Below are positions 55,432-61,749 of a DNA stretch of 64,000 nt, one piece after another. Under the pieces are notes generated by a model that saw only the letters and a program-made list of their open reading frames with translations, did no database searches and was not told the origin of the DNA. Source of the DNA: Marmoricola sp. Leaf446 (lineage in GTDB: Bacteria; Actinomycetota; Actinomycetes; Propionibacteriales; Nocardioidaceae); the NCBI RefSeq assembly GCF_001424755.1, contig NZ_LMRF01000001.1, positions 1,608,468-1,672,467 on the forward strand, given 5' to 3'. The position numbers and the translations under genes are program-made. Every line of letters starts with the position of its first letter. The first letter of the stretch is position 1.

Positions 55432-55435
55432 CAAT
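55430..55435 (+). promoter_or_regulatory. -10 element for leaderless lysR transcript
   Basis: CACAAT ends 6 nt before the lysR ATG at 55442 and overlaps the right arm of the operator. Confidence 0.45.
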
Positions 55436-55441
55436 CCCTGC

Positions 55442-56344
55442 ATGATCGATCGCCGGCTGCAGGTGCTCCGGATGGTAGCCGCCTGCGGCACCGTCACCGG
55501 CGCCGCGGAGGCGCTGCACTACACCCCCTCGGCGGTCTCCCAGCAGCTGCGGTCGCTGAGCCGCGACCTCGGGGTGGAGCTCGTGGTCCAGGACGGGCGC
55601 CGGATCCGGCTCACCCCGGCCGCCCGGGTCCTGGTGGAGCGGTCCGACGACCTGTTCACGGCCTGGGAGGAGGTCCGCGGCGACGTCGGCGCCGCGGACA
55701 CCGGCGGCGTCGGCACGCTCCGGCTGTGCGGGTTCTCCACCGCGGCGTCGTCGCTGCTGCCGCAGGTGGCCCTGGCCGTCCGCGCCGCCCGCCCCCGCAG
55801 CCGGGTGCGCATCATCGAGGCCGACCCCGAGGAGTGCTTCGACCTGCTGCTGGCCGACGAGGCCGACGTGGCGGTGGTGGTGGCCACCGCCGGCGTCCCG
55901 GCCAGCACCGACCCGCGCTTCGAGCAGCACCACCTGCTCGAGGACCCCCTCGACCTGCTCGTGGCCACGACGCACCGGCTCGCCGGCGAGGAGTCCGTCC
56001 ACCTCGGCGACCTGGCGCAGGAGACCTGGATCATGGACCGGCCCGGCCGGCCCTACCACCAGCTGCTGCAGGCCGCCTGCGTCGCGGCCGGCTTCTCCCC
56101 TGCCGCCGCCCACGTCGCCACCGAGTGGGACACCGGCGCGGCCCTGGTCGCCGCCGGGCTCGGGGTCTCCCTCGTCCCGCGCCTGGCCCACCTGCCGGCC
56201 GACCACGCCGTGGTCCGGATCCCGCTGCGCGGCGCCCCGGCGCCCTCGCGCCACATCCTCACCGGGGTGCGCCGCGGCAGCTCGCGGCAGCCGCTGATCG
56301 CGCTCGCGCTCGCCGAGCTGGCCGCACGCGCCCGGGCGCGCTAG
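55442..56344 (+). CDS. LysR-family transcriptional regulator
   Basis: This 300-residue protein has the N-terminal LysR HTH (residues 1-60: LQVLRMVAACGTVTGAAEAL, TPSAVSQQLRSLSRDLGVEL) and a periplasmic-binding-like effector domain (about 90-295, with GTLRLCGFSTAASSLLPQV and DTGAALVAAGLGVSLVPRL). It is divergent from the demethylase operon and the operator between them is its likely binding site, so it probably controls betaine-like catabolism. The inducer is unknown. Confidence 0.92.
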   Translation: MIDRRLQVLRMVAACGTVTGAAEALHYTPSAVSQQLRSLSRDLGVELVVQDGRRIRLTPAARVLVERSDDLFTAWEEVRGDVGAADTGGVGTLRLCGFSTAASSLLPQVALAVRAARPRSRVRIIEADPEECFDLLLADEADVAVVVATAGVPASTDPRFEQHHLLEDPLDLLVATTHRLAGEESVHLGDLAQETWIMDRPGRPYHQLLQAACVAAGFSPAAAHVATEWDTGAALVAAGLGVSLVPRLAHLPADHAVVRIPLRGAPAPSRHILTGVRRGSSRQPLIALALAELAARARAR

Positions 56345-56358
56345 GCGGAGCCGGGCTA

Positions 56359-56408
56359 CCCCGCCTGGGCCGGGGCGAGACGGGGACTTCCGTCCCGGGT
56401 CGGCGGGG
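56359..56408 (+). terminator. Compound hairpin after lysR
   Basis: CCCCGCC (56359-56365) pairs with GGCGGGG (56402-56408), enclosing GACGG/CCGTC (56379-56394). It starts 15 bp after the lysR stop. There is no T-run; in GC-rich actinobacteria such structures can still end transcription. Confidence 0.45.
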
Positions 56409-56449
56409 CGCAGGATCGTGGGGCCCACCCCGCCAGATCGGCTCCCCAG

Positions 56450-57268
56450 ATGACGACCACGTCGCCCACCCTCCGAGACCGCCTGTCGGTCGGTCGCGCC
56501 CGGCTGGCCAGGACCGTGGCGACCTGGGGCCCGGCCCAGTCGCCGGCCCGGCGGGCGGCCGACGCCGCGTCGTACTGGAGCCGGGAGCGTGACCATCACT
56601 GGCGCAGCAACTCCCACTTCCGCGGCTCCCCCGCCTTCGCCGACGACCAGGACCTGTGGCGGCGCGTGGGGACCGAGCACCTCGAGATCGTGCGGACCGC
56701 CGCACGCGCCTGCGGGTGGACGTGGTCCTCGCCCCGCGTCGTGGACTGGGGCTGCGGCGGCGGCGCCAACGCCGTGGCCGTCGCCCCGCACGCGGGCGAG
56801 CTGGTGCTCGTCGACCTGTCGGCGCGGACGCTGGAGGAGTGCGCCCGCCAGGTGGCGGCGGTCAGCGAGGTCCCCGTGGTCCGCGTCGAGGTCCCGGTGG
56901 ACCACCCGGAGGCTGCCCTCGACCGCATCGGGCGGTGCGACCTGTTCCTGTGCTTCTACGTCCTCGAGCTCGTGCCCAGCGCCGAGCACGGGGCCAGGAT
57001 CCTGCAGGTGGCCGCCCGGGCCCTGGCCCCCGGCGGGATGGCGGTGGTCCAGTTCAAGTACGACGACGGGACCCCCGCCGCGGCACCGTTCCGCCGCGGC
57101 TACGTGCGCCACCTGGCCAACATGACCACCTACGCGATCCCCGACTTCTGGCAGCTCGCCGTCGACGCCGGGCTGGGGCCCCGCGTGCTGACGCTCGTGC
57201 CCGCCAACGACCTCGACCGGCGCTACGGCTACCTCGCGATGACCGGGCCCGCGACGGACCCGGCCTGA
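56450..57268 (+). CDS. Class I SAM-dependent methyltransferase
   Basis: This 272-residue protein has the SAM-binding motif I VVDWGCGGGANAVAV near residues 96-110, an acidic residue in LVLVDLS (motif II) and the DLFLCFYVLELV and ALAPGGMAVVQ segments that complete the fold. The first 60 residues form a polar region (ASYWSRERDHHWRSNSHF), and the C-terminus has FWQLAVDAGLGPRVLTLVP. The substrate is not recognisable. It stands alone between lysR and the convergent SMR pair. No ribosome binding site or convincing -10 was found. Confidence 0.85.
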   Translation: MTTTSPTLRDRLSVGRARLARTVATWGPAQSPARRAADAASYWSRERDHHWRSNSHFRGSPAFADDQDLWRRVGTEHLEIVRTAARACGWTWSSPRVVDWGCGGGANAVAVAPHAGELVLVDLSARTLEECARQVAAVSEVPVVRVEVPVDHPEAALDRIGRCDLFLCFYVLELVPSAEHGARILQVAARALAPGGMAVVQFKYDDGTPAAAPFRRGYVRHLANMTTYAIPDFWQLAVDAGLGPRVLTLVPANDLDRRYGYLAMTGPATDPA

Positions 57269-57297
57269 CGCCTGGCCCCAGGAGGTCGACGCACCGC

Positions 57298-57615
57298 CTA
57301 CAGCCGGAGCGCCACCACCCCGAGGAGGACGCAGAGCACCCCGCCGACCTGCACCCGGTTCATCCGGTCCCCGAACAGCGCGGCACCCGTGAGCACGGCG
57401 AGCGCGACCCCTGCGCCGGTCCACAGCCCGTACGCCACCGCCAGCGTCATCCCCCGGGCCAGCGCCACGGACACGCACCCGATCGAGGCCACCGTGGCGG
57501 CCAGCGCGAGCGCCGTCCACCCGACCCGGGTGAATCCGCCCGAGAGCCGGAGCGCGACCACGCTGGCCCACTGGGTCGCGACCGCCAGGGCGAGCCACCC
57601 CCACGCGCCGCTCAC
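57298..57615 (-). CDS. SMR transporter subunit lacking the helix-1 glutamate
   Basis: This 105-residue protein has four membrane helices of the small multidrug resistance family. Aligned with EmrE (AEVIGTTLMKFSEGFTR), its helix 1 reads TQWASVVALRLSGGFTR, so the essential proton- and drug-binding Glu14 is Gln. Helix 4 ends VLCVLLGVVALRL. It is therefore unlikely to work as a homodimer. The GTG overlaps the stop of the partner gene that keeps the Glu, and the two probably form a heterodimer, as in YkkCD-type pairs. The substrate is unknown. Confidence 0.85.
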   Translation of the reverse strand: MSGAWGWLALAVATQWASVVALRLSGGFTRVGWTALALAATVASIGCVSVALARGMTLAVAYGLWTGAGVALAVLTGAALFGDRMNRVQVGGVLCVLLGVVALRL

Positions 57616-57956
57616 CCGGCCACCGCACCTGGGCGCCACTGCAGGGCCACCACGCCGACGACGAGCAGCACCATGCCCACGACGCCCGGACCCGACAGCG
57701 GCTCGTGGAACAGGGCGAGGCTCGCCAGCGTGGCGCACGCGAGCCCCACCCCGGTGAGCGTGGAGTACCCCACGCCCAGCGGCAGCCCCGCGGACAGGGC
57801 CCGCGCGAAGACGAACATCGAGGTGCCGTACGCCGCCACGACCGCCACCGTCCACGCCGGGTGCGCGAACCCGTCGGACGCCCGCAGGCACAACGTCCCG
57901 GTCACCTCGAGCGCGATGGCGACGGCCAGCAGCAGGGAGGGCCGGCGCGGGAGCAT
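57612..57956 (-). CDS. SMR transporter subunit with the helix-1 glutamate
   Basis: This 114-residue protein is the upstream partner of the SMR pair. Helix 1 has ALEVTGTLCLRASDGF, aligned with EmrE Glu14, so it retains the proton-coupling residue. Helix 4 (VVGMVLLVVGVVALQW) is followed by a short tail. With the downstream subunit it should make a paired SMR exporter for cationic compounds or guanidinium-like molecules. The ATG at 57956 has TACCGT 5 nt upstream and no ribosome binding site, so a leaderless start is possible. The 175 bp up to the ABC operon include that operon's promoter. Confidence 0.87.
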   Translation of the reverse strand: MLPRRPSLLLAVAIALEVTGTLCLRASDGFAHPAWTVAVVAAYGTSMFVFARALSAGLPLGVGYSTLTGVGLACATLASLALFHEPLSGPGVVGMVLLVVGVVALQWRPGAVAG

Positions 57957-58093
57957 GCTGGACGGTAGCGCTAGCTGCTCGGCCGGGTCCCGAGGTAGTG
58001 CTTGCGGCACCCGGGCACCCGCTGTGGCGGGCCGCCCAGGGGGTCCGGCGACGACCCACCACCGCGGACAGCCGCGGCCGATGAGCGCCGCGC

Positions 58094-58125
58094 TTGACCT
58101 TGACCCGACGTCAGGGTCCCAGACT
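58094..58125 (+). promoter_or_regulatory. MerR-type promoter/operator of the ABC exporter operon
   Basis: TTGACC (-35, 58094-58099) and CAGACT (-10, 58120-58125) are 20 bp apart, too far for normal RNA polymerase use but usual for MerR control. Between them lies the dyad GACCTTGAC-CCGAC-GTCAGGGTC (58096-58118, 8 of 9 positions paired). The ATG is 6 nt after the -10, so the transcript is leaderless. The MerR gene is the third gene of the operon. Confidence 0.8.
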
Positions 58126-58131
58126 GCCGCC

Positions 58132-58896
58132 ATGACCACGACACCCGCAGTCCGGACCGTCGGACTGACCAAGTCCTACGCCGACCTCGCCGTCCTGCGA
58201 GGCGTCGACCTGAGCGTGCCGGCGGGCTCGATCTGCGCGCTCCTGGGACGCAACGGGGCAGGCAAGACGACCCTTGTCCGCATCCTCTCGACCCTCCTCC
58301 AGCCCGACGGCGGCACGGCCACGGTCGCCGGCCACGACGTCGTGACCGCCCCCGGTCGGGTGCGGGAGCGCATCAGCCTCACCGGTCAGTTCGCGGCCGT
58401 CGACGACGTCCTCACCGGCCGCGAGAACCTGGTCCTGGTGGCCCGGCTGCGGCGCGTCGCGGCTCCCACCCGGGTGGCCGACGACCTCCTGGACCGGTTC
58501 TCCCTCACTGAGGCGGGGCGCCGGCGGGCGGCGACGTACTCCGGGGGGATGCGCCGCCGGCTCGACCTCGCCATGAGTCTCGTCGCCGACCCGCCGGTGG
58601 TGTTCCTCGACGAGCCCACCACCGGCCTCGACCCCCAGGGCCGCCACGAGGTCTGGGCGGCCGTCCGTGACCTCGCGCGGGGCGGCACGACCGTGCTGCT
58701 CACGACCCAGCACCTGGAGGAGGCCGAACGCCTCGCCGACCGGGTCGCCGTGCTGCACGAGGGCCGCGTCGTCGTCGACGGGACGCTGGCCGAGGTGCAG
58801 GCGCTGGCCCCGCCGACCACGGTCGAGCAGGTCCCGCGACCACCCTCGCTCGAGGACGTCTTCCTCGGCCTCACCGGCGCGCAGGAGTCACGGTGA
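58132..58896 (+). CDS. ABC transporter ATP-binding protein (DrrA-like)
   Basis: This 254-residue ATPase has Walker A GRNGAGKTTLV, the signature YSGGMRRRLDLAM, Walker B VVFLDEPTTGLD and the H-loop TTQHLEEAE. The C-terminal PPSLEDVFLGLTG is typical of daunorubicin-resistance (DrrA) ATPases. It works with the permease encoded next (4-bp overlap) in drug or lipid export. The operon is headed by a MerR-type promoter, so it is probably induced by the exported compound. Confidence 0.93.
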   Translation: MTTTPAVRTVGLTKSYADLAVLRGVDLSVPAGSICALLGRNGAGKTTLVRILSTLLQPDGGTATVAGHDVVTAPGRVRERISLTGQFAAVDDVLTGRENLVLVARLRRVAAPTRVADDLLDRFSLTEAGRRRAATYSGGMRRRLDLAMSLVADPPVVFLDEPTTGLDPQGRHEVWAAVRDLARGGTTVLLTTQHLEEAERLADRVAVLHEGRVVVDGTLAEVQALAPPTTVEQVPRPPSLEDVFLGLTGAQESR

Positions 58897-59654
58897 CCAC
58901 CTTCGTCCGCGCCACCGCAGCGCTCACAGGACGCTCCCTCACCCACGTCCGGCGCAGCCCCGACACCATCATCACCACCGCCCTGACCCCGGTCGCGATG
59001 ATGCTGCTCTTCGTCTACGTCTTCGGCAGCGCGATCCAGACCCCCTCACCCGGAAGGTACGTCGACTACCTGCTCCCGGGCATCCTGCTCATGACGGTCG
59101 CCTCGAGCATCGCCTACACCGCCTACCGTCTGTTCATGGACGTCGACGGCGGGATCTTCGAGCGGTTCCGCTCCCTGCCGATCGCCCGCTCCGCACTGCT
59201 GTGGAGCCACGTGCTCACCTCGGTCGTGGCCACCTCCGTCGCTCTGGCGCTCGTCGTGCTGGTGGCCGTGGTCATGGGGTTCCGCTCCGGAGCGGGCCCC
59301 CTGGCGTGGCTCGCCGTCGCCGGCATCCTGCTGCTGTTCACCCTCGCGCTGACCTGGCTGGCCCTGGTCCCCGGTCTCCTGGCGACCTCCGCCGACGCGG
59401 TCAGCGGGTTCGCGTTCCCGTTGATCTTCCTGCCCTTCGTCAGCTCGGCGTTCGTCCCGACGGACGGCATGCCGACCCCGGTGCGGTGGTTCGCCGAGCA
59501 CCAGCCGGTCACCCCGATCGTGGAGGCCATGCGCAGCCTGTACGCCGAGCAGCCCGCCGGGTCCGACCTGACCCTCGCCGTCACCTGGTGCCTGGGGCTG
59601 CTGCTGGTGGCCTACCTGCTGGCCATGCGCACCTACCGACGCAGGTTCGGCTGA
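58893..59654 (+). CDS. ABC-2 type permease (DrrB-like)
   Basis: This 253-residue protein has six membrane segments of the ABC-2 family. Family motifs include VRRSPDTIITTALTPVAMML at the start, FERFRSLPIARSALLW after helix 2 and FLPFVSSAFVPTDGMPTPVR before helix 6. It makes the membrane channel for the preceding ATPase. Its GTG overlaps the ATPase stop by 4 bp, and the MerR gene follows after 7 bp. Confidence 0.92.
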   Translation: MTTFVRATAALTGRSLTHVRRSPDTIITTALTPVAMMLLFVYVFGSAIQTPSPGRYVDYLLPGILLMTVASSIAYTAYRLFMDVDGGIFERFRSLPIARSALLWSHVLTSVVATSVALALVVLVAVVMGFRSGAGPLAWLAVAGILLLFTLALTWLALVPGLLATSADAVSGFAFPLIFLPFVSSAFVPTDGMPTPVRWFAEHQPVTPIVEAMRSLYAEQPAGSDLTLAVTWCLGLLLVAYLLAMRTYRRRFG

Positions 59655-59661
59655 GGTCGAC

Positions 59662-60444
59662 GTGCTGAGCATCGGCCAGCTCGCGGCGTACGCCGGGGTC
59701 ACCATCCGCACCGTGCGGCACTACCACGCCACCGGGTTGCTTCCCGAGCCCGAGCGCGACCACTCCGGCTACCGGCGCTACGACGCCGGCGCCGTCGTGG
59801 AGTTGATCCGCATCCGCACCCTGGCCGACGCCGGCGTCCCGCTGGCCCAGGTGCAGGAGCTGCTGGCGGCCGACGACGACGCGTTCGCCGCGGCGGTCGC
59901 GGAGGTCGACCGCCGGCTGCGCGCGGAGATCCGCGAGCACCAGCGGCACCGGGAACGGATCAAGCAGCTGGCCGCCGGGGAGAGCCTCGCGCTCCCGCCC
60001 GGGGCCGTGGCCTACCTGGGGCGGCTGCGCGAGCTCGGCGTCTCCGAACGCATGGTCCGCGGCGAGCGCGACGCGTGGATCGTCGTCGCCGCCCGGCTCC
60101 CCGAACGCATGGACGCCTTCATCGCCAGCAAGCAGGCGCAGATCGACGACGCGTCCATCGCCGCGTTCTACCGCGACCTCGACGACGTGCTCGACTGGCA
60201 GCCGGGCGACCCGCGGCTCCCCGGGCTGGCCGACCAGCTCGTCGCCCAGCTCGACGCCCAGCTCGACGCGATCGCCGTCGACGGACACGGTGCGTCCACC
60301 GACGACGGCATGCCCGACGACCTCGCCGCACTCTTGGACTCCATGTTCTTCGACCAGGTCCCCATCGCCCGCGAGCTGGTCGCCCTCCTCGAGCAGCGTG
60401 GCTGGACCGGCTGGACCAAGAATCGACGCACCGACCCTCGCTAG
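59662..60444 (+). CDS. MerR-family regulator of the ABC exporter
   Basis: This 260-residue protein has an N-terminal MerR HTH (residues 1-70: SIGQLAAYAGVTIRTVRHYH, GYRRYDAGAVVELIRIRTLADAG) and a long C-terminal ligand-binding part of about 180 residues without metal-binding cysteines, as in drug-sensing (BmrR/TipA-like) members. Being third in the operon with a MerR promoter at its head, it most likely senses the drug and activates the operon, including itself. The 59 bp after it hold no clear terminator. Confidence 0.9.
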   Translation: MLSIGQLAAYAGVTIRTVRHYHATGLLPEPERDHSGYRRYDAGAVVELIRIRTLADAGVPLAQVQELLAADDDAFAAAVAEVDRRLRAEIREHQRHRERIKQLAAGESLALPPGAVAYLGRLRELGVSERMVRGERDAWIVVAARLPERMDAFIASKQAQIDDASIAAFYRDLDDVLDWQPGDPRLPGLADQLVAQLDAQLDAIAVDGHGASTDDGMPDDLAALLDSMFFDQVPIARELVALLEQRGWTGWTKNRRTDPR

Positions 60445-60503
60445 GGGTCCGACGCGACGTACGGCCCAGCACCGCCGATCCCGTCACCTCAGCAGCCACG
60501 CCG

Positions 60504-61613
60504 TCATGGCGACAGCGGGCGCCCGGGGTACGGCAGCGATTCCGGTCGAGGTCCAGCGATCGCCATGTGGCTGCGGAGGCCGGCGTCGCAGATGGCGTAG
60601 CCCCAGTTGACGAGCAGCTCCTGCCGGTCCTCGGCCATGGCGTCGAGCCGGGTCGGGACGGCGGCCAGCTCGGCCGTCCTCGCCTCGTCGCACTCGAACG
60701 GATCGCTGACGGGGTAGTCGGCGACCCGGCTGCGGATGCCGACGTACGCCCCCGCCCGCTCGCCGCTGCGGTAGGCCTCGATCACCTCGCGCTTGCGCAG
60801 CGACCGCACCTGGTTGTCGATCACACCCAGCACCCTGACCAGGTGCCGGCCCCAGTCCGAGGCGGGCGTCGCATCGGGTGCGAACCGGCCACCGGCGTCA
60901 CTGACGAGCACGGTGTGGTGCCGCTTCACCGCCTCCAGGCCCAGGTTGTCGTAGACGCCTCCGTCGCTCAGCGAGATCCGGCCGCGGTACGCCTCTGTGG
61001 CCAGGTCGTTGCCCTCGTCGTCGACCCAGTCCGCGTCCCGCAGGTCCAGCACGGCCGGTGAGAGGAAGGGCGGGAACGCCGAGTAGGCCGCGACGGCGGC
61101 AGCCAGGCCGACCCGCGGCGAGAGCACCCGTCCCACCCGGTAGTCGGCGAGGTAGCGCTTGCTGAAGCGCATCAGGGCTCCGGACTCCACGTTGGTCGCG
61201 TTGATCACGAACCTCGGCTCGTCAGGAAGGTCCTGGAGGGTCGCGTCGCCGAACAGGTGCCGTCGGTACGCGTCGACGACGCGCTCCGGCGCGGTGTCCC
61301 ACGGAGACAGCGACCCGCCCAGGACCGAGGCGACGTCGATGTCCTGCCGGGCCAGTCGACGCACCGGCTCGACCACGTGCTCGACGAGACCCGACGCGTG
61401 CCCGGTCTCGTCGAACGCGAGGTCCCCCCACCGTGCGGCCAGGGCACCGGCGGTGACCGATCCACCGGAGACGCTGGAGACCGTGGTCAGCCGACCGAGC
61501 AGGCGCGCGTCGTTCAGCCTCCAGAGCACGCCGAGGTGGAACACCATCGCGCGGTAGCCGCCGCCCGAGAGGCAGAGCGCCACCCCGTCGTCCTCGTCCC
61601 CGGGTGTCGTCAT
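60504..61613 (-). CDS. Patatin-like phospholipase
   Basis: This 369-residue protein has the patatin catalytic parts: oxyanion motif LSGGGYRA near residue 15, the nucleophile elbow in TVSSVSGGSVTAG (GxSxG-type, Ser near 49) and the catalytic Asp in SLSDGGVYDNLG. It should hydrolyse phospholipid or acylglycerol esters as a Ser-Asp dyad enzyme. No signal peptide or membrane segment is seen. The ATG has GGAGG 4-5 nt upstream. It is divergent from the large unknown gene at the right edge. Confidence 0.88.
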   Translation of the reverse strand: MTTPGDEDDGVALCLSGGGYRAMVFHLGVLWRLNDARLLGRLTTVSSVSGGSVTAGALAARWGDLAFDETGHASGLVEHVVEPVRRLARQDIDVASVLGGSLSPWDTAPERVVDAYRRHLFGDATLQDLPDEPRFVINATNVESGALMRFSKRYLADYRVGRVLSPRVGLAAAVAAYSAFPPFLSPAVLDLRDADWVDDEGNDLATEAYRGRISLSDGGVYDNLGLEAVKRHHTVLVSDAGGRFAPDATPASDWGRHLVRVLGVIDNQVRSLRKREVIEAYRSGERAGAYVGIRSRVADYPVSDPFECDEARTAELAAVPTRLDAMAEDRQELLVNWGYAICDAGLRSHMAIAGPRPESLPYPGRPLSP

Positions 61614-61679
61614 GGAGTCCTCCCTCGGCGCGTCGGAGGACCGCCCCTCCCAGGATCACCCTGGCGCCGCAGAGCACAA

Positions 61680-61697
61680 CAGCGGTCTAGGCCGCTG
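61680..61697. promoter_or_regulatory. Inverted repeat in the divergent region before 61750
   Basis: CAGCGG-TCTAGG-CCGCTG is a perfect 6-bp-arm inverted repeat 52 bp upstream of the large unknown gene. It could be an operator for that gene or for the patatin gene. The rest of the 136-bp gap shows nothing clear. Confidence 0.3.
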
Positions 61698-61749
61698 TCC
61701 GCGGACCGGTCTTAGCATGGAGGCCTGATTACGGACCCGGGGGTTCCGC

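Noticed and set aside
53287-56592. 1101-codon open frame on the plus strand
   Set aside because: It crosses the demethylase gene antisense and lysR in another frame; composition is that of a shadow frame.
54812-57628. 938-codon open frame on the minus strand
   Set aside because: It overlaps lysR and the methyltransferase antisense, both supported by motifs.
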